64,000 nucleotides of DNA from contig CAJXUA010000017.1 of NCBI GenBank assembly GCA_913060695.1, positions 1 to 64,000 on the forward strand. Reading direction: 5' to 3'. Of this stretch, positions 19,646-28,474 are shown piece by piece. The DNA comes from an uncultured Gammaproteobacteria bacterium. Its GTDB lineage: Bacteria; Pseudomonadota; Gammaproteobacteria; Pseudomonadales; Pseudohongiellaceae. The notes beneath the pieces were generated by a model. That model saw nothing but the letters and a program-made list of their open reading frames with translations. It was not told where the DNA came from and did not search any database. The stretch's first letter is position 1. Each line of letters starts with the position of its first letter. Both the position numbers and the translations under genes were made by a program.

Positions 19646-20402
19646 GCGGGCCCTAACACCTTTGCAATTGATTCACATCGTACTCGGAAGTCTGTTCGTG
19701 GGTCTCAATCCCTCCGCATTTGCTGCGGAACCCGGCTGGCCAGAACCTGTAGACGACAACCTGTCAGTGGGAATGATACTTGCGGATCAGTTTGAATACC
19801 GCGACAACGATGGTGCAGATACTCTGCGCTGGGACATGCAAGGATGGCAAGGAACAGATACCAACAAACTATGGATGAAGTTCGAAGGTAATGATGAAAC
19901 ATCAGCATCTGGAGGGGAATTGGAACTGCAAGCGCTCTATAGCCGCATGGTAGCGCCGTTCTGGGATTTCCAAGTTGGGCTGCGCCATGACCGTGTATAT
20001 GGATCCGGCCCCAATCAGGATCGGAGCTTCGCCGTACTAGGCTTCCAAGGGTTGGCGCCCTATCGATTCGAAGTTGAGCCCGCCCTGTTTCTCAGCGAAG
20101 ATGGGGACGTATCTGCGAGACTCGTAGGAACTTACGACCTACTATTTTCTCAGCGTCTCATACTACAACCAAGGTTCGAGACCAATATTGCGGCCAGCGC
20201 GTCACCAAAGTTCGGTGTAGGCAGCGGATTGAACGACGTACAACTTGGCCTGAGATTACGTTATGAGATTCGCAGAGAATTCGCTCCCTATATAGGCGTT
20301 AGTCGACAACACCGTTTTGGAAAGACGGCTGATCTGATGCGCGCGGATGGGGGAGACGTTGATAATTTCGCTGTCGTTGCCGGTTTTAGAATCTGGTTCT
20401 AG
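19638..20402 (+). CDS. copB: CopB-type outer-membrane copper-resistance protein
   Basis: 254 residues from the ATG at 19638, after ACGGAGAAA and overlapping the end of copA. Signal peptide ends P-S-A-F-A-A. The mature protein is a beta-barrel pattern with CopB landmarks: MILADQFEYRDN, MQGWQGTDTNKLWMKFEG, FWDFQVGLRHD and a C-terminal FAVVAGFRIWF. It lacks the long Met/His-rich N-terminal repeat of some CopB proteins. It acts in the outer membrane with CopA. Confidence 0.92.
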   Translation: MDKRALTPLQLIHIVLGSLFVGLNPSAFAAEPGWPEPVDDNLSVGMILADQFEYRDNDGADTLRWDMQGWQGTDTNKLWMKFEGNDETSASGGELELQALYSRMVAPFWDFQVGLRHDRVYGSGPNQDRSFAVLGFQGLAPYRFEVEPALFLSEDGDVSARLVGTYDLLFSQRLILQPRFETNIAASASPKFGVGSGLNDVQLGLRLRYEIRREFAPYIGVSRQHRFGKTADLMRADGGDVDNFAVVAGFRIWF

Positions 20403-20447
20403 TGATAGAATCTCAAACATTTAAAAGTCATAAAGGAACTTTTCACA

Positions 20448-20921
20448 ATGCTACCGATTGAACAGATCCATCCACTTGTCGTGCATTTCCCGATTGTTTT
20501 CGTATTGATGCTTGCAGCGTTCGACTGTGTCGTCGTTTCCCGAGGCTCCGCGATCAGCGGTCGTACAGCTATAGCCAATATCTCTACCGGCCTTGCCTTT
20601 GGCGCAGGTATTGCCGCTGCGCTCGCTTTTCTGTTTGGCGACCGCGCGCTCGATGTTGCGCTTGCTAAAGGCACTCCACTCGACGTGCTGGAACTCCATG
20701 AAGAGCTAGGTACTGCAACTGCGGCAGCTCTGGCTGTATGGGGCCTCGTTCGTGCTGTTATTTGGTGGCGAAATATATCGCTATCGCGCAGTTTGTGCTG
20801 GGCCATTGTAGCAATCGAACTCGCGCTTGCTGCATTGATCGTTACAACTGCCTTCTTTGGCGGCCAACTTGTGTACGAATTTGGGGTAGGAATAGCTTCG
20901 AGCGCGCGGTCGCTGCGATAG
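20448..20921 (+). CDS. DUF2231 membrane protein
   Basis: 157 residues with four hydrophobic helices (about 12-30, 45-65, 85-108, 120-142). Begins with the DUF2231 signature I-H-P-L-V-V-H-F-P-I and has H-E-E-L-G in the third segment. Such proteins often accompany copper or other metal-resistance genes, and some homologues look haem-linked. AAAGGAA lies 9 bases before the ATG. Lies 45 bases after copB in the same direction, so it is probably the third gene of the copper cassette. Confidence 0.85.
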   Translation: MLPIEQIHPLVVHFPIVFVLMLAAFDCVVVSRGSAISGRTAIANISTGLAFGAGIAAALAFLFGDRALDVALAKGTPLDVLELHEELGTATAAALAVWGLVRAVIWWRNISLSRSLCWAIVAIELALAALIVTTAFFGGQLVYEFGVGIASSARSLR

Positions 20922-20996
20922 CTGCGATAGCTGCAGGAATTTATCCTGGCGGTGTATCGCTTTCAAGTTCATGCACACAAGAGGGTACTAATGTAA

Positions 20997-22373
20997 TGAA
21001 CCATCCCCACCCCTGCTAGGCATTTGCATTCTTTCTGCTTAGCACCCAAGTTGAAGTCTTTAACCCGGGAATGGAGATTGACATGACAATCAGTGTACTA
21101 GGTATCGATATTGCAAAAAACACCTTTCAACTTCACGGCACAGACCGCGCCGGTAATGCAGTTCTTAAGCAGCGCCTACCGAGAAACAAGCTTGCAGCCT
21201 ATGTGGCGAACTTGCCGCAATGCCTGGTTGTCATGGAATCCTGTGGTGGCGCCAATTATTGGGCAAGAGTTTTTCAACGAAGTGGTCATTCAGTAAAATT
21301 GATCAGCCCTCAATTCGTGAAGCCCTTTGTCAAAACCAACAAAAATGATGCGAACGATGCCCAGGCGATAGTAGAGGCAGCAAGTAGGCCCTCTATGAAC
21401 TTCGTTCCCATCAAACAGGTTGAACAACAAGATATTCAATCGATTCATAGAGTCCGCAGTCGAGTCGTTAAAAATAGAACCGCATTGATCAATGAAATCA
21501 GAGGATTGTGCTTAGAGTATGGGATTATCGTTTCTCCAGGCGCGGCAAAGGTTAAACGATCTCTGTGCTCAATTATTGGCGACGCTACAACCGAATTTAC
21601 CTAGTCCTCACGAGAATGCATGAAAGATCTTTATGATGAGCTCACAGAGCTTGAAGCCAGATTAAAGAAGTTGAACGTAAAGGTACGGCAACTCTGTCAG
21701 CACAATGAAACTTGCCGCCGCTTACTGAAAATACCGGGTGTCGGAGAATTAACTGCAACGGCTGTTGTTGCCGCCGTGCCAAATGCTAACGAATTCAAAA
21801 ATGGCCGCCATATGTCAGCTTGGTTGGGCCTGGTTCCCCGACAATCATCTAGCGGTGACAAACAGGTCTTGCTCGGCATTAGTAAGCGAGGCGACAGGTA
21901 CTTACGGACCCTCCTGATCCATGGTGCAAGAGCGGCATTAAGTCACTACAAGAAAACAGAGACGGGCTATGGACGTTGGTTAGTTGAAAGGAAAGCGACA
22001 CTTAGCTTTAACAAAGCGGCTGTTGCGTTGGCTAACAAGAATGCACGGATAATATGGTCCTTGCTTCGCACAGGGGAAGAATTTAATAGTGATGTTCAAA
22101 TGGCTGCTGCCTGATACTCAATATCGAGTGGCTTCTTTAATAAAAGAAAAAATATCCCAAGTTTGCTGTAGTTGATTTCAATGATGGCTAATAGGTCAAA
22201 CCAGCTCTTCTAGAACCTGAAACTTGTCACGGCCCTAAGAGGCCATGGTACTGATGAGGCAGAAGAGTGCGAATTTACATCAGGGCACAAGCTTTGCGTG
22301 GAAGCCGAATATATGACCGCAACTTAGACGTATGGCAACAATTGAAAATCGACTTGCAAAAGGGGATGGTTCA
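20997..22373 (+). mobile_element. IS110/IS1111-type insertion sequence, transposase broken
   Basis: About 1.4 kb bounded by the inverted pair tgaaccatcccc (20997-21008) and ggggatggttca (22362-22373), as in IS1111-group elements with subterminal repeats. It encloses one DEDD-type transposase interrupted by a TAG. Exact ends are uncertain because this group makes no target duplication and its repeats lie inside the ends. Confidence 0.8.
21083..22114 (+). pseudogene. IS110-family transposase with in-frame amber codon
   Basis: Read through, the product is about 343 residues, full length for IS110. The N-terminal DEDD RuvC-like domain has GIDIAKNTF and NDANDAQAI; the C-terminal Transposase_20 domain has IPGVGELTATAVVA, MSAWLGLVPRQ and KRGDRYLRTLLIHGARA. 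A TAG at 21602-21604 interrupts it and both halves stay in the same frame, so a single substitution explains the break. The downstream part could restart at the ATG at 21620 but would lack the catalytic domain. Confidence 0.88.
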
Positions 22374-22748
22374 TATATGACAAGTTAATTCTTCAATGCA
22401 GAGCAAATCCGCGTCAATCTCGCTCTATATCGCCTCCGCTTTTTTCAAGACACCACCCATGCTTCCGATTGTCCATTTAAACGGACATCGTTGGATAACG
22501 CCGATCTAGAAAATTTAGTGCTCACACACAAGTTAAGTTCGAGCGGCGCCACCCCATCTTCAAAGCCCGACAAAATCCACTGCATTTCTAAGCTTATCAA
22601 CCGATACATCTATGTAACGCTTTGCCGCCAAAGCTTTGAGCGCACCCTACTACTCTCACTTCTGAATCACTCAGTATCCCAAATAAGCTGTCAGGCAACC
22701 TGTTATCAAAAACAGCTTACCGATTGAAAGGTAGCAGACTGAAGCATT
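22374..22748. other. Non-coding stretch after the insertion sequence
   Basis: About 375 bp. It opens with tgacaagttaattct (22377-22391), which matches the left end of the GGTACTGACAAGTTAA element family at 34532-34546. The open frame 22491-22727 (plus) has no ribosome site or protein-like composition and is not called. Confidence 0.4.
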
Positions 22749-22994
22749 CTAATGCCCTACTGGAAAAATGCCTTTTTCAACAGCCCTGATATTTTCTTCT
22801 GCCTTTTTTAGCATTGCGTCTACACTAACGTTAAGATAGTTCTTTGATTTAGGGAATCCGTTCAATGCTGCTGCTGGGATGTCGTTTCGAAACGACAATC
22901 CAACGAAAGGCAATGCTCTAACCTGTCACGCATACCCCTCAGACCATTCAGTATATCCATCTTCTCTGATAGGATGATGGGCAGCGCAATCCAT
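22749..22994 (-). pseudogene. Small protein-like reading frame with in-frame TGA
   Basis: On the minus strand an ATG at 22994 opens MDCAAHHPIREDGYTEWSEGYA, which meets a TGA at 22928-22926. The same frame then continues 58 codons (...LPFVGLSFRNDIPAAALNG..., ...KKAEENIRAVEKGIFPVGH) to TAG at 22749. The sequence composition looks like a real small protein of about 81 residues. Family not recognised. Either a nonsense pseudogene or a sequence error. Confidence 0.4.
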
Positions 22995-23021
22995 TAGCTT
23001 TTAGATAGAGAGTTATTCGGC

Positions 23022-23789
23022 ATGAACAATAATAAATATCTACTATATGTTTCGCTTCTCTATTTTAAAATCCTATTAGCCACTCCAGCCTATAATAGAT
23101 ATTGTCAGGCAAAAATTGCCAATGATGAATTCGCGGAGAAAGCGCTTTTAGATCAACACCCCAACCTAGAAAAGATATGGTTGTTTTGGGGGGATATATA
23201 TAATTTTGAGAAAAACCCCAATGAGGTGAAATACTTCACAAAGTGGTTTGATCAAAATCAGCATAAGTTCTGGGACGTCACTTTTAGTAGAGTAAGACTA
23301 GTCAGAGAAGGGTCCCTAATTAGGGCAAAAAGAGGAGACATCTATTGCACTATACCTAAAGGGATTGATGCACATATGATATCTCACTTATTCAGGCGAA
23401 CAGCAAGCCAGATAAAATCCGCAGCAAACAAAATGGGCGGAGATTATGTGCTTTCTCTCAATAAAGACAATAAAAGCTACACACCTCTAAAAACTCGTCA
23501 ATACGAACGAGCTGTAACTGTACTCTACTGGCGAAATTACTTGGGCCTCAGCCCCAAAGAGATCATTTTGAAAGCATATAAGTGGAAGAGTGTTGAATGG
23601 GATAAGTTTAGGATAAAAGTTGATAAGTACCTCAAGATTAACCGCAAGAAGAAACTTGAAGACGTTAATTTTGTTGACCTCCAAACAATAGTAAAAGACA
23701 TAGACAGACTCCGCATCCAGGGTGTAACCATCTCCAATAGCATACTCAATGATGACTTCACATTTCCAGCCTTAGCTAGACCCTTCTAG
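23022..23789 (+). CDS. Hypothetical island protein, 255 residues
   Basis: Not recognised. A hydrophobic start (YLLYVSLLYFKILLATPAYNRY) is followed by W- and F-rich segments (IWLFWGDIYNF, YFTKWFDQNQHKFWDVTF) and a basic, probably helical C-terminal half (AYKWKSVEWDKFRIKVDKYLKINRKKK). Basic charge and the repeated aromatic pattern resemble uncharacterised proteins carried by integrative elements. Base composition is clearly AT-richer than the flanking chromosome. First gene of a rightward group ending at the terminator at 26757. Confidence 0.7.
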   Translation: MNNNKYLLYVSLLYFKILLATPAYNRYCQAKIANDEFAEKALLDQHPNLEKIWLFWGDIYNFEKNPNEVKYFTKWFDQNQHKFWDVTFSRVRLVREGSLIRAKRGDIYCTIPKGIDAHMISHLFRRTASQIKSAANKMGGDYVLSLNKDNKSYTPLKTRQYERAVTVLYWRNYLGLSPKEIILKAYKWKSVEWDKFRIKVDKYLKINRKKKLEDVNFVDLQTIVKDIDRLRIQGVTISNSILNDDFTFPALARPF

Positions 23790-24034
23790 AACTCACGACA
23801 CTTTTTCCCCGATTTCGGCAATTTTTTTGTCGCGTACGCTCCTGCCTGACTTCTGTAGACTTTCCCTCGTTGACGGCAATTACTATCGCCTGCCTTGCAT
23901 GCGACTCAGTACGCTCAACACGCTCTTTAACAGTCTAATTTTACAACCACAAGATACATTTGCATGTAACAAAGATGCATATGTTGCTTTCAGCGGCATA
24001 CCCAACACACTAACTCACAAAACGGAGTACAAAA

Positions 24035-24580
24035 ATGCTAACTAATCGTCTAATCAACTCAAAATCAACCACTGCCCAAGTAGACTTAGTTTCTAAAAGT
24101 CGCGTCTTCGCTCGAAAAATTATTAATAACCTTAATAACCCTGACAAGTTGCTTGCCTACGCCGCCAGAATTTACGAAATCAGCCAACAGCATCCAGCAG
24201 CCAACTCACTCCAACGCGAAGCAGAGTTTGCAACCCAAAAAGCTATCCATATCCAAAATCAACCAGAAAATGTTGCTACTCAGGTCATTTTCGACGGGAT
24301 AAAGTTTTTCAAAAAGAATGGAAAACGTTTTAGCCCTCGCCTATTCGCTATGTATAACCGTTATGAAAGCTGGACAAATGTACACGTCCGCTTACTAACA
24401 AAGGGCATTGGTGGAAAGAATTTTCAATGGTTGCGTGATAGCAACATGCTTCACCTTACTAGTGAGTGGTTTGTTGCTACTCATGCCCGCCACCTTGCTT
24501 CGCCTGAGCAACTCAATGAGCTTGACGCACTTCTGTCAAGCTCCGGCAGTAACCAATCAACTCTTCGTTTGGCAGCGTAA
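24035..24580 (+). CDS. Hypothetical island protein, 181 residues
   Basis: Not recognised. Predominantly helical and basic, with no signal peptide or membrane segment; central segment ESWTNVHVRLLTKGIGGKNFQWLRDS. ACGGAG stands 9 bases before the ATG. It is 4 bases upstream of the next small gene, and the spacing suggests one transcript through to 26679. A TTG-initiated frame just upstream (23827-24045) is judged spurious. Confidence 0.7.
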   Translation: MLTNRLINSKSTTAQVDLVSKSRVFARKIINNLNNPDKLLAYAARIYEISQQHPAANSLQREAEFATQKAIHIQNQPENVATQVIFDGIKFFKKNGKRFSPRLFAMYNRYESWTNVHVRLLTKGIGGKNFQWLRDSNMLHLTSEWFVATHARHLASPEQLNELDALLSSSGSNQSTLRLAA

Positions 24581-24584
24581 TCAA

Positions 24585-24827
24585 ATGGAAGGTAGTAAGA
24601 AAGTATCTCTTACCCAAAAGCACATAAAACACGGCATTCAGTTCTTTGAAACCAACAAGCCAGATAAAGGCGCTGAAGTTCGCTGCACACGATGTGACTT
24701 ATTTTTGTGGTGGGCCAGCGACAGCGAAACTTCCGACTGGCTAAGCTTTGGAAATCGCCTTAAATGCAAGCCAGCAACAAAACCCGTACTACAGCTCGTA
24801 TGTGACAACACAAGGGGGGAAACGTGA
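24585..24827 (+). CDS. Small zinc-ribbon-like protein, 80 residues
   Basis: Starts at the ATG at 24585, 5 bases after the previous stop, giving MEGSKKVSLTQKH. It contains V-R-C-T-R-C near 33-36 and two further Cys (about 58 and 73), enough for a metal-binding ribbon. The stop overlaps the start of the next gene by 4 bases. Basic and short; may bind nucleic acid, by inference. Confidence 0.6.
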   Translation: MEGSKKVSLTQKHIKHGIQFFETNKPDKGAEVRCTRCDLFLWWASDSETSDWLSFGNRLKCKPATKPVLQLVCDNTRGET

Positions 24828-25006
24828 ATACAGACAAACACCGTAATCATAAAGTTACTGTTCGCATTGTAACTACGCCATCGCCTCATAAGTACGAAAT
24901 CTTCTGCATCAAATGCAAGAAGCACGTCCAGTGGACTACTCAAGCAATGTACGACGCTCACATAGCCCTTGAACAAGACGGGCAACCAAATACCGTTGTC
25001 GCATAA
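24824..25006 (+). CDS. Small CxxC protein, 60 residues
   Basis: GTG start overlapping the preceding stop (GTGA), with GGGGGGA just upstream. Contains C-I-K-C followed by K-K-H-V-Q-W, plus further His, suggesting a half zinc ribbon. Its coupling to the 80-residue CxxC protein suggests the two may work together. Function unknown. Confidence 0.6.
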   Translation: MNTDKHRNHKVTVRIVTTPSPHKYEIFCIKCKKHVQWTTQAMYDAHIALEQDGQPNTVVA

Positions 25007-25105
25007 AGCGACAATCTAACGAATCACTCGCACAAAACCTAATCGTCCGCTCGCTTGCGAGTGTGTGGCTGCGGATAGCTTTGCCTCAAAAATGGAGAAA
25101 TAACT

Positions 25106-25957
25106 ATGTTGCCTACAAACACTGACCCGCAAATCACATCAACTCAAACCCAATCCCACTTCATTAAGGAAAGCTCTATGAATATGCCACTACCTACCAG
25201 CGAACCAATTGTAGATGCCAATGCCCATACAATTGTGTTGCGCAACAATAAAATCGAAATTGAGACCTCTCTCAATAACGTCAAACAGATTGCCACCCAC
25301 TGGTACAAAACCAGTTACAGAACGCTTTATATCATCTTAGGACAATGCTATGAGCTGTATTACTTAATAGAAGAAGCTCCAACTGATGACAGAGATACTT
25401 ATAAAGAGCAAGTCAAAAACTCCTACGAGTCACTGAAGGGCGCACAAGGGGCTAAAAACCTACGAAGCAGAATTGTTTCAGTAGTCTTTAACTTTTCTGA
25501 GTTGGATAGGAAGGTGCGTAGCCGTTATGCCACTGTGCTAACGCGTGCCTTCAATCATGCAGATAAGCCCACTGACTCCGCTTCATTCATTACCTGGCTA
25601 GAGGAGCAAGGGGGTATTGTGGCCGCACTCAGCAAGAAAAATGGAGATAAGGTTACTAACAAGACTCCACAGATCGAAATAAACTCTAAAATTCGCTCAC
25701 TGCCTGTAAAAGCACGCGTTGCATTACCCAACAGCGGAAATCGTTTTGTAGTGCTTCTAGCGCAAGGCGTGAACAGCAGTACCGTAGATATACTTTATCA
25801 ATTTGAGGACGATACCCTGTGTGAAAGTATAGCTACCCGCGCATTCAAAGCCGTAGAGAAAGGCGATGACAGCAATGATAAAAAATCTCCTGAATGTGTC
25901 ATTGCGTCCTTCGAGAAGGAATTATCAGGCACTGAAACAAGTGAGGGCTTAGTTTAA
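25106..25957 (+). CDS. Hypothetical protein coupled to AAA+ ATPase
   Basis: 283 residues, not recognised. The ATG at 25106 has GGAG upstream; an ATG at 25178 with AAGGA is an alternative. A central helical region (QIATHWYKTSYRTLYIILGQCYELYYL) is rich in aromatic residues and is followed by basic helices. The stop overlaps the ATPase start (TAATG), so the two are translationally coupled and probably act as partners. A role in element DNA replication or maintenance is inference from the partner only. Confidence 0.7.
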   Translation: MLPTNTDPQITSTQTQSHFIKESSMNMPLPTSEPIVDANAHTIVLRNNKIEIETSLNNVKQIATHWYKTSYRTLYIILGQCYELYYLIEEAPTDDRDTYKEQVKNSYESLKGAQGAKNLRSRIVSVVFNFSELDRKVRSRYATVLTRAFNHADKPTDSASFITWLEEQGGIVAALSKKNGDKVTNKTPQIEINSKIRSLPVKARVALPNSGNRFVVLLAQGVNSSTVDILYQFEDDTLCESIATRAFKAVEKGDDSNDKKSPECVIASFEKELSGTETSEGLV

Positions 25958-26679
25958 TGCTACCTAGCAACCTGAGTGAGGTGGCATTTACTAACACTAG
26001 TGAAGCCACCTATGTCCAACGTATAGTGGGAGGGGAAGTGCGCTTCCCCTCCCACTCCAAAAGCTGTTTTCTACTTTATGGAAAATATGGGTCCGGCAAG
26101 ACGACGCTGGCTCACATGCTGCCCACATTACTTGAGCACCAAAATGCTGAGACTAGCGAACGTCAAGACAACGATTGGCAATACAACTACCGCAGTGATG
26201 CGACAAGTGTGACTCCAGCCAATAGTGGAAAACCAGCATTGCTTCCAGCCAACTTCAACATCATTGACTGTGGCTCACATCACAGTAACGCAGCAATCAG
26301 TATCATTCAGGACATTGAGAAAAAAAGCCGGAGCGATCTCAGCATGGTGCTTCGAGCTGGGCGGTTTAATCACTTTCTGATAGATGAACTTGATTGCTGG
26401 GGCGAACCAGCTCAAGCCAAGCTAAAGGGCCTGATTACTTCTGCCCCTATATGGAATGTCTTCTATATAACCACTAACAGCAAAGGCAAAATTGATGAAG
26501 GGATCATTAGCCGAAGTATCAAGATCGAGTTAAATGGCAGGGACCAAAAGTTCTACCTAGAAGCAGTCAAAAAGCACTTTCCTCACATAACAAGTTATAG
26601 CGAAAAACAGTTATGCGAAATTATAAATGCCTGCGATTGTGACTGGCGGCAAGTGGAGGACATGATGAACAGACTATAA
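25957..26679 (+). CDS. AAA+ ATPase, clamp-loader-like
   Basis: 240 residues. Walker A G-K-Y-G-S-G-K-T-T at 42-50, Walker B F-L-I-D-E-L-D at 140-146, a sensor-1-like T-T-N-S in FYITTNSKGKIDEG and an arginine-finger-like S-R-S in IISRSIKIEL. The C-terminal helices (YLEAVKKHFP, NACDCDWRQVEDMMNRL) resemble the lid domain of clamp-loader and RuvB-like ATPases. The acidic residue order I-D-E-L-D suits DNA-acting AAA+ proteins. Last gene before a strong terminator. Likely loads or remodels a replication or recombination complex; the target is unknown. Confidence 0.8.
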   Translation: MLPSNLSEVAFTNTSEATYVQRIVGGEVRFPSHSKSCFLLYGKYGSGKTTLAHMLPTLLEHQNAETSERQDNDWQYNYRSDATSVTPANSGKPALLPANFNIIDCGSHHSNAAISIIQDIEKKSRSDLSMVLRAGRFNHFLIDELDCWGEPAQAKLKGLITSAPIWNVFYITTNSKGKIDEGIISRSIKIELNGRDQKFYLEAVKKHFPHITSYSEKQLCEIINACDCDWRQVEDMMNRL

Positions 26680-26756
26680 TCCCTCTTCACTCGTTGCTTC
26701 ATTGTTTTAATCCGATATCTGGTGTCCAGTAAGAGATAATCTTCATCTAGCGTTAC

Positions 26757-26783
26757 AAAAGGGCAGTTTATTCTGCCCTTTTT
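26757..26783 (+). terminator. Rho-independent terminator
   Basis: AAAAGGGCAG, a six-base loop, CTGCCC and a run of T: a 10-bp-class hairpin followed by TTTTTATTATT. It ends the rightward unit 23022-26679, and since its stem is flanked by A and T runs it could also work leftward. Confidence 0.9.
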
Positions 26784-26859
26784 ATTATTCGTTCACGAGA
26801 GATGTTACGGAGCAACGAATACCTCAGGATTGAAGATTTTCAAGAAGGTGCGCAATAAG

Positions 26860-27177
26860 CTAACTCAAGTTTCCCGTCGCCCTTCTTTCTATCTCTTCAA
26901 GCACCTCATCTGCCAAGCCACTCATAAACCTTTGTCTTTTCTTATAGTGAGCACCATTCCTTGTGCTCACATCCTCAGACATTTCAAGCCATATATCGCT
27001 ATAGCGTCGTAAATTACCGTATAGGCTCAACAAGGCATTATTGCTTATGTCTGTGTTGTTATATCTGCACACGAACCAGTAATTCCTGTCCTTGCTCAAA
27101 TACTCCCTGCTGAACTTGCTCTTGCTTAATCTGTTATCAAAATCTTTGAGTTGTTCGTATATTTTGTCTACTACCAC
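26860..27177 (-). CDS. Hypothetical protein, 105 residues
   Basis: Short, charged, helical protein without signal or membrane segment. Features include DRNYWFVCRYNNTDIS and MSGLADEVLEEIERRATG. Not recognised. It follows the 110-residue gene by 5 bases, so the two form a leftward pair facing the terminator at 26757. Low-GC composition is shared with the rest of the island. Confidence 0.6.
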   Translation of the reverse strand: MVVDKIYEQLKDFDNRLSKSKFSREYLSKDRNYWFVCRYNNTDISNNALLSLYGNLRRYSDIWLEMSEDVSTRNGAHYKKRQRFMSGLADEVLEEIERRATGNLS

Positions 27178-27182
27178 TTCCC

Positions 27183-27515
27183 TTATAACCTCCGTGTTGA
27201 ATTCGCCAATTCAATATCTGCTTTGTACCTTTCCAATATATTCATTGCTTCTGCAAACATACTTGCCGTATCCAGCCATCCGTCCATGTCAATAAGTGAC
27301 GAATCAATACAGCTGTACCTAGCTGCTTCCTTTCCTAGTGAGCGAATGAAAACATCATTCAGGCTCAACTCGTCAATCCATCTACGGCTAAATTCAGTTG
27401 GTTTACCTCTGTTATGCCTCTCAATAATGCTTATGGCAATTTCACGTATGCTAGGCTTTCTTCCCTCTATTAATTCATATAATTTCATATCCCTTATATT
27501 TATCTTTTCAGGCAT
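27183..27515 (-). CDS. Hypothetical protein, 110 residues
   Basis: Not recognised. Starts MPEKINIRDMKLYELIEGRKPS; helical, no transmembrane segment. The pattern S-I-R-E-I-A-I-S-I-I-E-R could be a short helix-turn-helix-like stretch but is not convincing. Paired with the 105-residue gene downstream and about 110 bases from the HUH-like gene upstream. Confidence 0.6.
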   Translation of the reverse strand: MPEKINIRDMKLYELIEGRKPSIREIAISIIERHNRGKPTEFSRRWIDELSLNDVFIRSLGKEAARYSCIDSSLIDMDGWLDTASMFAEAMNILERYKADIELANSTRRL

Positions 27516-27628
27516 GCTCTATCTGTGGAATTAAAGCAGAACCAAGTAATATCATTGATTGTGATTATTCCGACAACACTCTAGCTACACATAGTTAAAT
27601 GTGGCGCTGAGATAAGATACGTTTAGCT

Positions 27629-28144
27629 TTATTGTTTATTGCTATGCTTACGAATAAAACTGCTGCGCAAATCAATAACATCTTTATTGTTAATAATCTG
27701 CCTAGCTATATCTTTTGTGTTGTACGCGCACACTGCTTTATTGTCTCGTATCTCGCTGTTGATACGCTGCACTAGGTATTCACTAGCTCTGTGTGCTTCA
27801 GAGTTATTCAGCGCATACCAAGCACTTACAATAAGCTCTGTTACTTCTTGCTCTGTGTGATTGCCAAATTTCTTTACGAGTATGTGAGCATGCGGTTTTT
27901 GCTTCTCCTCAATTGCTACAATGCGCTCTATCCTACAAACCTTTTTGTACTTCTCACGCTTCTCATAGGTGTATTCACTGCACTCCAACTGGTAAAACAG
28001 CTTACTTAGCAGCTTACTAAATGCCTCGTGGTATAAATCGTCAGATTGAGAGTTGAGTACATATACATAGTCAGCACCAAATTGCTCACAGTACTTCGCA
28101 TATGCTTCCTGCGTTGCTTTCGCTTGAGTAAATAGATTTGTCAT
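27629..28144 (-). CDS. HUH-endonuclease-like protein (possible Rep or relaxase)
   Basis: 171 residues. P-H85-A-H87-I-L-V is a hydrophobic-flanked HUH motif, preceded by a beta-like strand (RIERIVAIEE) and followed by a helix. A candidate catalytic Tyr lies 54 residues later in A-Y141-N-T-K144-D-I, and the Y-x-x-K spacing is that of rolling-circle initiators. The upstream ADYVYVL could be motif I. The enzyme class nicks ssDNA and links to it through Tyr. It is shorter than most Rep proteins, so it may be a minimal domain or only superficially similar. Confidence 0.5.
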   Translation of the reverse strand: MTNLFTQAKATQEAYAKYCEQFGADYVYVLNSQSDDLYHEAFSKLLSKLFYQLECSEYTYEKREKYKKVCRIERIVAIEEKQKPHAHILVKKFGNHTEQEVTELIVSAWYALNNSEAHRASEYLVQRINSEIRDNKAVCAYNTKDIARQIINNKDVIDLRSSFIRKHSNKQ

Positions 28145-28474
28145 ACATCTATTTATCTAACTGCTAAATTTCTACAGCCAAACTGGGTTAAAGCAGCTAA
28201 CCCCCTTCCCGCACCCGTTCAATATGTATGATTCTTTATAATTCCACACATTCCCCTCCAATCTCACATCAAATCAATGAGTTAACGTCAGCACCTTCTT
28301 CGATCGTTTTTCACAATGTATGGATATATCGTCGAACACTACAAAAGCACACATTTACGGTGAATTTGGTGGATAAACGATGGATTTTGAGTGAAGAGGA
28401 GCTGCAGGAGCTGCTCTTGGTGAAAACAGTACGCATAGGCGTGCGAAAAACGTGCATTGATGAGGAGATAGAGG

